Notes: generated from the sequence alone by a model not told the origin. DNA of 64,000 nt from Streptomyces luteogriseus (GCF_014205055.1 NZ_JACHMS010000001.1:4774001-4838000), one strand, 5' to 3'; counted from the first letter of the stretch, positions 25,452 to 34,403 are shown. Translations and numbers: made by a program.

Positions 25452-26411
25452 ATGGACGGATACGCGGTGCGGGCCGAGGCGCTGGAGAAGAGGTACGGCG
25501 AGAAACGCGCACTCGACGGCTTCGACCTTGCGGTGCGCGAGGGCACGGTGCACGGCCTGCTCGGTCCGAACGGGGCGGGCAAGACCACGGCCGTGCGCAT
25601 CCTGTCCACGCTCATCCGGCTCGACGGGGGCCGTGCGACGGTCGCCGGTCTCGACGTCGCCCGGCAGGCGCGCGAGGTGCGGGCCCGGATCGGCCTCACC
25701 GGCCAGTACGCGGCGGTCGACGAGGTGCTGACCGGCCGGCAGAACCTCGAGATGTTCGGCCGCCTGTTCCACCTGGGCGGGAAGCGGGCCAGGCTGCGGG
25801 CGGCCGAGCTGCTGGAGCAGTTCGACCTGACCGACGCCGCCGACCGGGGGGTCGGCAAGTACAGCGGCGGCATGCGGCGCCGCCTCGACCTCGCGGCGTC
25901 CATGATCCTCGCCCCGGCGGTCCTCTTCCTCGACGAGCCGACGACCGGTCTCGACCCCCGTAGCCGGGGCGAAGTCTGGGAATCGGTCCGGGCGTTGGTG
26001 GCCGGCGGCACGACCGTGCTGCTGACCACGCAGTACCTGGAGGAGGCCGACAAGCTCGCCTCGCACATCACCGTCATCGATCAGGGGCGGGCCATCGCCG
26101 ACGACACCCCGGACGGGCTGAAGAGCCTGGTCGGCGGCGACCGTATCGAGGTCGTGGTCGCCGAGCGGTCCGAGATCCCGCGGGTGGTGAAGACCGTCGC
26201 CCGGGTCGCGGACGGCGAACCCGAGGCGGACGAGACGGAGTTGCGGGTGCACGCACCCGTCACCGACCGGGTCACCGCTCTCACCGAGGTCGCCCGGACC
26301 CTCCAGGACGAGGGCGTCCGGGTCGAGGACATCGGACTGCGCAGGCCGAGCCTCGACGACGTGTTCCTGCGCCTGACCGGACACCGCACCGAGAAGGAGT
26401 CCGCGGCATGA
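25452..26411 (+). CDS. ABC transporter ATP-binding protein, DrrA type, 319 aa
   Basis: Walker A is GPNGAGKT at residues 38-45, the signature is YSGGM (a common variant in this group), Walker B is VLFLDEP, and the switch region is TTQYLEEAD. The C-terminal 90 residues (DRIEVVVAERSEIPRVVKT..., RRPSLDDVFLRLTGH) are the DrrA-type extension. With the permease gene, which overlaps it by 4 bases (ATGA), it forms an exporter for drugs or secondary metabolites. GGAGGGGGCGG precedes the ATG. Expression is likely controlled by the divergent TetR. Confidence 0.93.
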   Translation: MDGYAVRAEALEKRYGEKRALDGFDLAVREGTVHGLLGPNGAGKTTAVRILSTLIRLDGGRATVAGLDVARQAREVRARIGLTGQYAAVDEVLTGRQNLEMFGRLFHLGGKRARLRAAELLEQFDLTDAADRGVGKYSGGMRRRLDLAASMILAPAVLFLDEPTTGLDPRSRGEVWESVRALVAGGTTVLLTTQYLEEADKLASHITVIDQGRAIADDTPDGLKSLVGGDRIEVVVAERSEIPRVVKTVARVADGEPEADETELRVHAPVTDRVTALTEVARTLQDEGVRVEDIGLRRPSLDDVFLRLTGHRTEKESAA

Positions 26412-27226
26412 GCGCCACCGACCTGAGCACCCCGAGCTCGCGGAGCGGCGCGTACTGGCTGCTCGCCGACTGCTGGAACATCGTCCGCCGCGGCCTGACC
26501 CACTACCAGCGCCAGCCGGTCAACATCGCCTGGCAGCTGGGCTTCCCGATTCTGTCCGTCCTGATGTACGGCTATGTCTTCGGCAGCGCGATGAAGGTGC
26601 CGGGCGGCGGGAACTACCAGGACTTCCTGATGCCGGGCATGTTCGTCATGACCATGGCGTTCGGCTTCATGAACACCGCCACGGTCGTGGTGTACGACTC
26701 CACCAAGGGCGTCATCGACCGGTTCCGCTCGATGCCGATGGCGTCCTCGGCCGTGGTGGCCGGGCGCGGGGTCACCGACATCATCGTCGCCTGCGCCGAG
26801 TTGGCGATCATGATGCTCACCGCGCTCGCCATGGGCTGGCGGCCGGACGGCGGCGCGGGCTTCCTCGGCGCGTTCGGACTGCTGCTGTGGCTGCGCTTCT
26901 CGCTGATCTGGATCGGGGTGTGGCTCGGCCTGATCGTGCCCAACCCGGAGGCGGCGGGCGGCCTCTACGCGGTCGCCTTCCCCTTCACGATGATCTCCAG
27001 CATCTTCGTCGCACCGCAGCTGATGCCCGACTGGCTCGGCTGGGTGGCGGTCTGGAACCCGATCTCCTCCACGGCGGCGGCGACCCGCGAGCTGTTCGGC
27101 AACCCGGTCGACGGCGACACCTGGGTCGAGCAGCACGCGCTGCTGATGGCCGGAGTGTGGCCGGTGATCCTGACCGCGATCTTCCTGCCGCTGGCCGTAC
27201 GGCGGTTCAAGAAGCTGAGCCGATAG
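26408..27226 (+). CDS. ABC-2 type permease, DrrB type, 272 aa
   Basis: Six TM segments and the ABC-2 signature region around residues 215-230 (VWNPISSTAAATRELFGNP) identify the membrane half of a DrrAB-like exporter. The start overlaps the ATPase gene. The loop KGVIDRFRSMPMASSAVVAGR is the conserved cytosolic coupling helix. The transported molecule is unknown. Confidence 0.92.
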   Translation: MSATDLSTPSSRSGAYWLLADCWNIVRRGLTHYQRQPVNIAWQLGFPILSVLMYGYVFGSAMKVPGGGNYQDFLMPGMFVMTMAFGFMNTATVVVYDSTKGVIDRFRSMPMASSAVVAGRGVTDIIVACAELAIMMLTALAMGWRPDGGAGFLGAFGLLLWLRFSLIWIGVWLGLIVPNPEAAGGLYAVAFPFTMISSIFVAPQLMPDWLGWVAVWNPISSTAAATRELFGNPVDGDTWVEQHALLMAGVWPVILTAIFLPLAVRRFKKLSR

Positions 27227-27295
27227 CGGTTGCGCGCGTCCCAGAGTCTTGACGTGCTCATGTTGCGTCAGTTCTCTGGGAGGTGCGCGGCATGA

Positions 27296-27309
27296 TGGGA
27301 GCGCTCCCA
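27296..27309. promoter_or_regulatory. CebR box
   Basis: TGGGAGCGCTCCCA is a perfect 14-bp palindrome, identical to the published consensus operator of CebR, the cellobiose-responsive LacI-family repressor of Streptomyces cellulase genes. It lies 70 bases before the GH5 gene start. Confidence 0.9.
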
Positions 27310-27378
27310 TCCGTTCCGGGTGCCGTGCTTCCCCCCTCCCCAAGAGGAACCCAAGAGGAACCCGAGAGGAAGCAGCCC

Positions 27379-28899
27379 ATGTTCCGCACTCTGCGCAGAG
27401 CGCTGTGTGTCGCCGCGGCGCTCCTGTTACCGCTGGCGGGCGTGCAGTCGGCACGGGCCGATGTCGCCGCGGAGGCCGCCGGCGGCGGCTACTGGCACAC
27501 CAGCGGTCGGCAGATCCTGGACGCGGCCGGACAGCCCGTCCGTATCGCCGGCATCAACTGGTTCGGCTTCGAGACCGCCAACCACGTCGTCCACGGCCTG
27601 TGGGCCCGCGACTACAAGAGCATGATCGACCAGATGAAGTCGCTGGGCTACAACACCATCCGCATGCCCTACAGCGACGACATCCTCAAGCCCGGCGCCA
27701 TGCCGGACAGCATCAACACCGACGGCAAGAACACGGACCTGCGCGGGCTGACGTCCCTCCAGGTCCTGGACAAGATCGTGGCCTACGCCGGGCAGTCCGG
27801 CCTCAAGGTCGTCCTGGACCGGCACCGCCCGGACGCGGCGGGCCAATCGGCCCTCTGGTACACGGCGTCGGTCCCCGAGTCGACGTGGATCACCAACCTC
27901 AAGGCCTTGGCGACGCGTTACAAGGGCAACTCCACCGTCGTCGGCATCGACCTGCACAACGAGCCGCACGACCCGGCCTGCTGGGGCTGTGGCGACACCT
28001 CCCGCGACTGGCGCCTCGCCGCCCAGCGCGCGGGCAACGCGGTCCTGTCGGCCAACCCCGACCTGCTGATCATGGTCGAGGGCGTGCAGTCGCACGAGGG
28101 CGTGAACGGCTGGTGGGGCGGCAACCTCATGGGCGTGGCCCAGTACCCGGTCCAACTGGACGTCCCGGACCGGCTGGTGTACTCGGCGCACGACTACGCG
28201 ACATCGGTGGCGCAGCAGTCCTGGTTCTCCGACCCGTCCTTCCCCGCCAACATGCCGGGGATCTGGGACAAGTACTGGGGTTACATCTTCAAGCAGAACA
28301 TCGCCCCGGTGTGGCTCGGCGAGTTCGGTACGACGCTCCAGCCCTCGGTGGACCAGAAGTGGCTGGCCGAGCTGGTGAAGTACCTGCGCTCGACGTCGAC
28401 GTACGGTGCCGACAGCTTCCACTGGACGTTCTGGTCCTGGAACCCCAACTCCGGTGACACGGGCGGCATCCTGAAGGACGACTGGCAGACGGTCGACACG
28501 GTGAAGGACGGGTACCTGGCGTCCGTCAAGGCGCCGGGCTTCGACACCGGCGGCTCCGGCCCCGGCCCGGGCGGTCCCGGCGACCCCGGCAACGGCACGC
28601 CCGCCTGCACCGCCGCCTACACCGTCAGCAGCGACTGGGGCGGCGGCTTCAACGCCGAGGTGAAGGTGACCAACGCGGGCACGCTGCCGCTGAAGTCCTG
28701 GAAGGTGAGCTGGACCTGGAGCGGTTCCCAGAAGGTCACCAGCATGTGGAACGCCTCGCACACCCAGAGCGGGGCGACCGTCACGGCGGTGAACGCGGCG
28801 CACAACGGGAGTGTGCCGGTGGGCGGTTCGGCGAGCTTCGGCCTGGGCGGCGCGCCCGGGGGCGGGGACGTGCCGAGCGTGAGGTGCACGGCCACGTGA
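27379..28899 (+). CDS. Secreted GH5 cellulase with CBM2, contains TTA codon, 506 aa
   Basis: An extracellular endo-beta-1,4-glucanase-type enzyme. The signal peptide runs to about residue 27 (ARA). The GH5 catalytic domain spans about 30-385: INWFGFET, the acid/base Glu195 in DLHNEPHD and the nucleophile Glu315 in WLGEFGT. A Gly/Pro linker (391-408) leads to a family 2 cellulose-binding module with the bracketing Cys residues and exposed Trp pattern (WGGGF, WKVSWTWSG, MWNASH). Codon 17 is TTA (27427-27429), suggesting bldA control on top of CebR. GAGAGGAAG precedes the ATG; an in-frame ATG upstream lies beside the CebR box and is unlikely. Confidence 0.93.
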   Translation: MFRTLRRALCVAAALLLPLAGVQSARADVAAEAAGGGYWHTSGRQILDAAGQPVRIAGINWFGFETANHVVHGLWARDYKSMIDQMKSLGYNTIRMPYSDDILKPGAMPDSINTDGKNTDLRGLTSLQVLDKIVAYAGQSGLKVVLDRHRPDAAGQSALWYTASVPESTWITNLKALATRYKGNSTVVGIDLHNEPHDPACWGCGDTSRDWRLAAQRAGNAVLSANPDLLIMVEGVQSHEGVNGWWGGNLMGVAQYPVQLDVPDRLVYSAHDYATSVAQQSWFSDPSFPANMPGIWDKYWGYIFKQNIAPVWLGEFGTTLQPSVDQKWLAELVKYLRSTSTYGADSFHWTFWSWNPNSGDTGGILKDDWQTVDTVKDGYLASVKAPGFDTGGSGPGPGGPGDPGNGTPACTAAYTVSSDWGGGFNAEVKVTNAGTLPLKSWKVSWTWSGSQKVTSMWNASHTQSGATVTAVNAAHNGSVPVGGSASFGLGGAPGGGDVPSVRCTAT

Positions 28900-28911
28900 G
28901 CAGGGAATGAG

Positions 28912-28942
28912 GTGGGGGCCCGGTGTCCGCCGGGCCCCCCAC
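28912..28942 (+). terminator. Terminator after the cellulase gene
   Basis: GTGGGGGCCCGG pairs with CCGGGCCCCCCAC (one bulged C) around a 6-base loop, 13 bases after the stop codon. Confidence 0.8.
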
Positions 28943-28970
28943 TGCCCGGCCCGCCGCACCGACCGCCCGG

Positions 28971-29040
28971 GTCCGTCTGCCGGTCCGTCTGCCGGTCCGT
29001 CTGCCGGTCCGTCTACCGGTCCGTCTGCCGGTCCGTCTGT
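28971..29040. repeat. 12-bp tandem repeat, about six copies
   Basis: CCGGTCCGTCTG repeats head to tail, with one unit changed to ...GTCTA and slightly altered end units. It lies between the cellulase terminator and the Tap-like gene. The 170 bases after it form the leader and promoter region of the next gene and are relatively AT-rich. Confidence 0.85.
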
Positions 29041-29211
29041 CCGGAATTGTCAGAACGCCCCGTTTCTGCGGGCTTCCTGAGGGCGGGCTGTGCCTCGATT
29101 TGGTCAAGTCTTGCTCGAATTCGTACATGCGCGGTGCGGTATTCCGAAACGATTCGGCACGGCCCGTGTCACTCGCGGGCCTGACCCCCCTCACCGTTGC
29201 GAGAGAACTCC

Positions 29212-30819
29212 ATGAGAAGAAGCGCAGCCGTCCTGTGCGGCGCCACGGTCGTCCTGGCCGGGACACTCACCGCCGTCCCCGCCAACGCCAGCGCGTCGCA
29301 CGCCGAGAACACCGCCCTGACGACCGCCGCCGCGAAGATCAGCTGGAAGAAGTGCGCGACGGACGACACCCCGACGCTCCAGTGCGGCTCGGTCAAGGTG
29401 CCGCTCGACTACGCGAAGCCGCGAGGGAAGCAGATCACGCTGGCTCTCTCCCGCGTGCCGCACACCGCGCCGAAGTCCCAGGGCCCGCTGCTCGTCAACC
29501 CCGGCGGTCCCGGCGGAAGCGGCCTGTCGCTGGCCGAGTTCGTCGCGTCCTCCCTGCCCAAGGCGGTCGCCGCCCAGTACGACGTCATCGGCTTCGACCC
29601 GCGCGGAGTGGGCAAGAGCCAGCCCGCCCTGGACTGCAAGCCGGGCCACTTCGACCCCGTGCGCCCCGACTCCGTGCCGAGCACACCGGCGCTGGAGAAG
29701 GCGAACCTCGCGCGCGCCAAGTCCTTCGCCAAGGCCTGCGGCACGAAGTACGCGGACGTCCTGCCGTACATCGACACGGTCAGTGCCGTGAAGGACATGG
29801 ACTCGATCCGCAAGGCCCTCGGCGCACCGAAGATCAACTACTTCGGCTACTCGTACGGCACCTACCTCGGCGCCGTCTACGCCAAGCTGTTCCCCGAGCG
29901 GGTGCGGCGCCTGGTGCTGGACTCGATCGTCGACCCGACCGGCGTCTGGTACGACGACAACATCCAGCAGGACTACGCCTTCGACAAGCGCCACAAGGCC
30001 CTGATGGCGTGGATCGCCAAGTACGACTCCACGTACAAGCTCGGCACGAACCCGAAGAAGATCGAGGCCAAGTGGTACGCCATGCGGGCGGCCCTGGCCA
30101 AGAAGCCCGCGGGCGGCAAGGTGGGCGCCTCCGAGCTGGAGGACATCTTCATACCCGGCGGCTACAACAACGCCTACTGGCCCACGCTCGCGCAGACGTT
30201 CGCGGCGTACGTCAACAACCACGACACCGCGGCGCTGGTCGAGGCGTACGACAACATCGCCGCCATCGATGCCTCGGGTGACAACGGCTACAGCGTTTAC
30301 ACGGCGGTGCAGTGCCGTGACGCGTCCTGGCCGCGCGACTGGAAGCAGTGGCGCAAGGACAACTGGGCGGTGTACGAGAAGGCGCCGTTCATGGCGTGGA
30401 ACAACGCCTGGTACAACGCGCCGTGCGCGTTCTGGCCGACGAAGACGCTGAAGCCGGTGAACGTCGCCAACACCAAGCTCCCGCCGGTGCTGCTGTTCCA
30501 GGCGACGGACGACGCGGCCACGCCCTACCAGGGCGGCGTCACCATGCACCGGCTGCTGAAGGGCTCCAGCCTGGTGGTGGAGCAGGGCGGCGGCAACCAC
30601 GGCATCACGCTGAGCGGCAACGCCTGCCTCGACAAGCACCTCGCGACGTACCTCACCAACGGCAAGGTCCCGCACGGCAGCGGTGTGGCGGACGCGGTGT
30701 GCAAGAAGAACCCCGACCCCAAGCCGCAGCCGGCGGCGCAGAAGGCTCCGAGCGCGACGCAGCCGGCCGTCGCGGCGGTCGGCGACAGCCTGCGCGGGAT
30801 CCTGGGGTCCGGACGCTGA
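29212..30819 (+). CDS. Secreted alpha/beta hydrolase, tripeptidyl aminopeptidase-like, 535 aa
   Basis: A signal peptide ends at ANA/ASA near residue 28. The fold is the Tap/SlpD-E type of Streptomyces secreted peptidases. The oxyanion strand is VNPGGPGGSG near 96-104, GFDPRGVG follows, and the nucleophile is Ser214 in GYSYG. The Asp is in ATDDAATPYQGG, and the His is in GGNHGITL in the C-terminal TAP domain. A Pro/Ala-rich tail ends the protein. It probably removes tripeptides from N-termini of extracellular proteins. GAGAG lies upstream of the ATG and a perfect terminator follows. Confidence 0.92.
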   Translation: MRRSAAVLCGATVVLAGTLTAVPANASASHAENTALTTAAAKISWKKCATDDTPTLQCGSVKVPLDYAKPRGKQITLALSRVPHTAPKSQGPLLVNPGGPGGSGLSLAEFVASSLPKAVAAQYDVIGFDPRGVGKSQPALDCKPGHFDPVRPDSVPSTPALEKANLARAKSFAKACGTKYADVLPYIDTVSAVKDMDSIRKALGAPKINYFGYSYGTYLGAVYAKLFPERVRRLVLDSIVDPTGVWYDDNIQQDYAFDKRHKALMAWIAKYDSTYKLGTNPKKIEAKWYAMRAALAKKPAGGKVGASELEDIFIPGGYNNAYWPTLAQTFAAYVNNHDTAALVEAYDNIAAIDASGDNGYSVYTAVQCRDASWPRDWKQWRKDNWAVYEKAPFMAWNNAWYNAPCAFWPTKTLKPVNVANTKLPPVLLFQATDDAATPYQGGVTMHRLLKGSSLVVEQGGGNHGITLSGNACLDKHLATYLTNGKVPHGSGVADAVCKKNPDPKPQPAAQKAPSATQPAVAAVGDSLRGILGSGR

Positions 30820-30854
30820 CCGCGTCACCGGCCCAGGCCTGACACGGACACACG

Positions 30855-30883
30855 GGGCGCCCGGCGACACTCGCCGGGCGCCC
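30855..30883 (+). terminator. Strong terminator after the Tap-like gene
   Basis: GGGCGCCCGGCG and CGCCGGGCGCCC form a perfect 12-bp stem with a 5-base loop. Confidence 0.88.
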
Positions 30884-30899
30884 TCTAGGGTGTCCGGCC

Positions 30900-31592
30900 A
30901 TGGGGGAGAACGCGGACAACGAGATGGTGGCCGTCCCGGCGGGGCGCGTCACGCTGTCCGACCGGCGGACGCAGCGCAGTTGGGCGGTGGAGGTCGCGTC
31001 GTTCCGCATGTCGGCGGTCCCGGTCACGCAGGAGTGGTACGCCCGGGTCACCGGCGAGCGTCCGAGCACGGCCAGGGGCGGCCGGCTGCCCGTCGAGGGC
31101 GTGTCCTGGTGGGACGCGATCCGGTTCTGCAACGCGCTGTCCGTACACGAGGGCCTGACCCCCGCGTACGAGGTGGAGCACGGCACCGGGAGCGCCGACG
31201 GGGACGCCACCGCCCACTGGGACCCCGCCGCCGACGGCTACCGGCTGCCCACCGAGGCCGAGTGGGAACACGCCTGCCGCGCCGGCGGAACCGGCCCGCG
31301 CTACGGCCCGCTCGACGACATCGCCTGGTACCGCGGCAACTCCGGCGACCGCGTCCGGTCCGTGGGCGGCCGACAGCCCAACGCCTGGGGCCTGTACGAC
31401 ATGCTCGGCAACGTCTGGGACTGGTGCTGGGACCTCTACGACGCCGAGGTCTACGGCACGTACCGGGTGCTGCGGGGCGGCGGCTGGTCCGACGAGCACT
31501 GGAGCTGCCGCGCCTCGGTGCGCCGCCGGAGCCATCCGACGTTCCGGATCGACGACGTGGGGTTCCGGGTGGCGCGCTCGACACCGGCCTGA
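30900..31592 (+). CDS. SUMF1/FGE-family protein, probably not a formylglycine enzyme, 230 aa
   Basis: The FGE-sulfatase fold is clear: MVAVPAGRVTLSD, PVTQEWYARVTG, PVEGVSWWDAIRFCNALS, YRLPTEAEWEHACRAGG, NAWGLYDMLGNVWDWCWD and VLRGGGWSDEHWSCRASVRR. In true formylglycine-generating enzymes two Cys bracket the last motif; here only one (in WSCRA) is present. This is therefore more likely one of the many SUMF1-fold proteins of other function. It is cytoplasmic, with no signal peptide and no sulfatase gene nearby. The start ATG 30900 has only a weak Shine-Dalgarno (AGGGTG). Confidence 0.82.
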   Translation: MGENADNEMVAVPAGRVTLSDRRTQRSWAVEVASFRMSAVPVTQEWYARVTGERPSTARGGRLPVEGVSWWDAIRFCNALSVHEGLTPAYEVEHGTGSADGDATAHWDPAADGYRLPTEAEWEHACRAGGTGPRYGPLDDIAWYRGNSGDRVRSVGGRQPNAWGLYDMLGNVWDWCWDLYDAEVYGTYRVLRGGGWSDEHWSCRASVRRRSHPTFRIDDVGFRVARSTPA

Positions 31593-31600
31593 GCGCGGAA

Positions 31601-31630
31601 GAGGGCGCCCCGCACGAGCGGGACGCCCTC
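31601..31630. terminator. Bidirectional terminator between convergent genes
   Basis: GAGGGCGCCCCGC and GCGGGACGCCCTC form a 13-bp stem with one mismatch and a 4-base loop, serving the SUMF1 gene and serC. Confidence 0.85.
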
Positions 31631-31655
31631 GACACTCACGTCGGGTGCGAGAAGG

Positions 31656-32774
31656 TCAGAGCTTCTCGATCACGTAGTCGATGCACTTGGTGAGCGCCTC
31701 GATGTCCGCCGGGTCGATCGCCGGGAACATCGCGACGCGCAGCTGGTTGCGGCCGAGCTTGCGGTAGGGCTCGGTGTCGACGATGCCGTTGGCGCGCAGC
31801 ACCTTGGCGACGGCGGCGGCGTCGACCTCGTCCGTGAAGTCGATCGTGCCGATGACCTGCGAGCGCTTGGCCGGGTCGGTGACGAACGGGTTGGCGTACT
31901 TGATGTCCTCGGCCCAGCCGTAGAGCGTGCGGGCGGAGCTGGCGGTGCGCCGGACCGACCAGTCCAGGCCGCCCTGGCCGTTGATCCACTCCAGCTGCTG
32001 GTTCAGCAGGAAGAGGGTGGCCAGCGCCGGGGTGTTGTACGTCTGGTTCTTGCGGGAGTTGTCGATCGCCGTCGGCAGCGAGAAGAACTCCGGGACGTGA
32101 CGGCCGGACGCGTGGACGCGCTCCGCGCGCTCGATCGCGGCCGGGGAGAAGACGCCGATCCACAGGCCGCCGTCGGAGGCGAAGGACTTCTGCGGGGCGA
32201 AGTAGTAGACGTCCGTCTCGGACACGTCGACGGGCAGGCCCCCGGCGCCGGACGTGGCGTCCACCAGGACCAGGGAGCCCTCGTCGGCACCGGCCACGCG
32301 CTTGATCGGCATGGCGACACCGGTCGAGGTCTCGTTGTGGGTGAACGCGTAGACGTCCACGCCCGCCTCGGCGGCCGCCTCGGGGTGGGTGCCCGGGTCG
32401 GAGGAGATGACGGTCGGCTCGGCCAGCCAGGGGGCCAGCTTGGCGGCCTTGGCGAACTTCGAGGAGAACTCGCCGAAGTTGAGGTGCTGCGACTTGTTCT
32501 CGATCAGGCCGTGCGTCGCGACGTCCCAGAACGCGGTCGAGCCGCCGTTGCCGAGGATCACCTCGTAGCCGTCGGGGAGCTGGAACAGCTCACTGATGCC
32601 CTCGCGCACCTGGCCGACCAGGTTCTTGACGGGAGCTTGACGGTGGGAGGTGCCCATGAGGGAGGTGCCGGTCGCGGCCAGCGCGTCCAGCGCTTCCGTC
32701 CGCACCTTGGAGGGGCCCGCGCCGAAACGTCCGTCGGCGGGCTTGATGTCAGCGGGAATCCGGATCTCAGCCAC
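31656..32774 (-). CDS. serC: Phosphoserine aminotransferase SerC
   Basis: SerC makes 3-phosphoserine from 3-phosphohydroxypyruvate and glutamate in serine synthesis, with PLP. The 372-aa protein is of the actinobacterial SerC branch. Diagnostic are FGAGPSKVR at 17-25, LMGTSHRQAPVK, the PLP Lys196 in FAPQKSFASDGG, and YNTPALATLFLL. Length is as expected. It ends at a shared terminator and is monocistronic. Confidence 0.95.
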   Translation of the reverse strand: MAEIRIPADIKPADGRFGAGPSKVRTEALDALAATGTSLMGTSHRQAPVKNLVGQVREGISELFQLPDGYEVILGNGGSTAFWDVATHGLIENKSQHLNFGEFSSKFAKAAKLAPWLAEPTVISSDPGTHPEAAAEAGVDVYAFTHNETSTGVAMPIKRVAGADEGSLVLVDATSGAGGLPVDVSETDVYYFAPQKSFASDGGLWIGVFSPAAIERAERVHASGRHVPEFFSLPTAIDNSRKNQTYNTPALATLFLLNQQLEWINGQGGLDWSVRRTASSARTLYGWAEDIKYANPFVTDPAKRSQVIGTIDFTDEVDAAAVAKVLRANGIVDTEPYRKLGRNQLRVAMFPAIDPADIEALTKCIDYVIEKL

Positions 32775-32846
32775 GGAGGGGAGCGTAGCCGTTTCCAGAA
32801 ACGTGGGCGAAACGTCGTCCGTCGGGTGAGACGGGATGTGGACGGG

Positions 32847-34196
32847 TCAGCACGGGACCGGGCCGGGCCAGACGGCCGAGGCGTCGTCGCGGTGCGGGTC
32901 CGGCAGCCGGAGGGGGCGCACGGCGACGGGCCGGACCCCGTCCTCGGTGACGGCCGTCCAGGGTGCGGGGCGGCCGGAGTAGCACAGGGTGGTGAGGACG
33001 AAGACGCCGTCGGCGTAGACCTCGACGTACTCCCCGACGGTGAGGATGCGCAAGCCGGCCGCGGGTTCCGGCAGGAGGGTCTCGCCGAGCGGGGTGCCGT
33101 CGGGGCCGGTGACCCGGAGGTTCTTGCCGTCGCAGCCGACCGTGAGCGCGGGCCGGTCCCCGTCGGAGACATGCGTGCGCAGGGTGACTTCGGTGCGTCC
33201 CGAGAGGTCGACGTCGCCGACCGCGTGCAGAGGGGCGTCGTACGTCTCCTCGCCGAGCCATCGGTCCAGGCCGGGCCACCATTCCAGACGGGGCGCCGCG
33301 TCCTGCGGTACGACGAGGGACTTGGGCTGGGCGAGCATGCCGCGGCAGCGGTCACCGGTGTCGGTCAGGTCCACGCGGCGCGGGGTGGTGTGCAGCACGA
33401 CGCGGGAGCCGTCGGGGGCGGTGACGACGCGTGGCGCGTACGCGCCCGTCGGGCCGAGCGGGCCGCGGCGGGTCCACGGACCGCGCAGGCGCGGAGCGGT
33501 CCACGCCTCGAAGCCCCGGGTGGCGCCGATGGAGCCGAGCAGCAGCCAGCCGCCGTCGTCGAGGCGTTCCAGGACCGGGCACTCGAACTCGTCGACGTCA
33601 CCGGGGGAGACGAGCGGCGGGTGGACCGTCCAGTGCTCCAGGTCGTCGGAGGTCGCCCAGGCGACGCACCCGCTGACCTCGACCGGCAGGGATGCGTCGG
33701 CGGCGCAGACCAGCATGACCCAGCCGTCGGACTCGTCGTCGCGTACGACGAAGGGGTCGCGCCAGCCCATGCGTTCGCCCGTGCGGTACCAGCGCCCGTC
33801 CGCCTCGACGACCGGCCCCGTGCCGTGACGGCGCCAGCCGGTGCCGTCGGTGCGGTCGGAGCGGGCCAGGCCGACCGACTGCAGGGGCCAGCCGCCCGGG
33901 GTGAGCCCGGAGACGGCGGTGTAGAGCATCGCCATGCCGGTGCCGTGCGGGAAGGCATGCATGGTCCACACCGCCTGCTGGTCGAAGCGGCCCGGCAGGC
34001 CGTTGCCGAAGGCCGTGCCCTGCGGTTCCCAGTGGACCAGGTCGGTGGAGGTGGCCCGGCCGTAGGAGGTCTCCATGCGCAGGTGGTCGAACTCGGCCGT
34101 CCACGGGCCCTGGAGATGCAGCGCGGTGTAGGTGCCGTCCGCGTGGCGCAGGAGGTCGAAGTCGTTCACGCAGAGGCCGGGCGGCGCGTATCGCAT
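32847..34196 (-). CDS. Glycoside hydrolase family 32 enzyme, intracellular, 449 aa
   Basis: The five-bladed propeller of GH32 is indicated by three acidic motifs: CVNDFDLL (nucleophile Asp region, replacing the usual WMNDPNG), GWRDPFVV (RDP motif) and DEFECPVL (acid/base Glu). A C-terminal beta-sandwich (TEVTLRTHVSDGDRPALTVGCDG) follows, typical of the family. No signal peptide, so it should act on imported fructosides such as sucrose or fructo-oligosaccharides; this is inference. ATG 34196 has AGGA upstream; a TTG at 34229 is an alternative. It is divergent from lacI, and imperfect LacI-type operators lie between. Confidence 0.85.
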   Translation of the reverse strand: MRYAPPGLCVNDFDLLRHADGTYTALHLQGPWTAEFDHLRMETSYGRATSTDLVHWEPQGTAFGNGLPGRFDQQAVWTMHAFPHGTGMAMLYTAVSGLTPGGWPLQSVGLARSDRTDGTGWRRHGTGPVVEADGRWYRTGERMGWRDPFVVRDDESDGWVMLVCAADASLPVEVSGCVAWATSDDLEHWTVHPPLVSPGDVDEFECPVLERLDDGGWLLLGSIGATRGFEAWTAPRLRGPWTRRGPLGPTGAYAPRVVTAPDGSRVVLHTTPRRVDLTDTGDRCRGMLAQPKSLVVPQDAAPRLEWWPGLDRWLGEETYDAPLHAVGDVDLSGRTEVTLRTHVSDGDRPALTVGCDGKNLRVTGPDGTPLGETLLPEPAAGLRILTVGEYVEVYADGVFVLTTLCYSGRPAPWTAVTEDGVRPVAVRPLRLPDPHRDDASAVWPGPVPC

Positions 34197-34291
34197 GGAC
34201 AGGTCCTGTCTGCCGACAGCGGCACTCAAACGCGTGCGCTGTGATCTTGCTGGGGGGAGTTCCTCTGAGAGTCAGCCGAAGTAAATCTGAA

Positions 34292-34305
34292 CGCAAACGC
34301 TTGCG
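34292..34305. promoter_or_regulatory. LacI-type operator
   Basis: CGCAAACGCTTGCG is a 14-bp near-palindrome (12 of 14 positions) with the central CG and CGCAA/TTGCG arms common to Streptomyces LacI operators. A weaker relative, CTCAAACGCGTGCG, lies at the GH32 start side (about 34225-34238). Confidence 0.65.
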
Positions 34306-34403
34306 CAACCAGGTGAGCGGGTTTACGGTCTCGTCACTCCCACTCCCGCCGACGTGCTCCGGACCCCCGGCCACGCGGCGCGCACCCGATCAAGGAGCGT
34401 CCC

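Noticed and set aside
27283..27378. Earlier start for the cellulase
   Set aside because: It would place the CebR box inside the coding region and put 32 non-signal residues ahead of a normal signal peptide.
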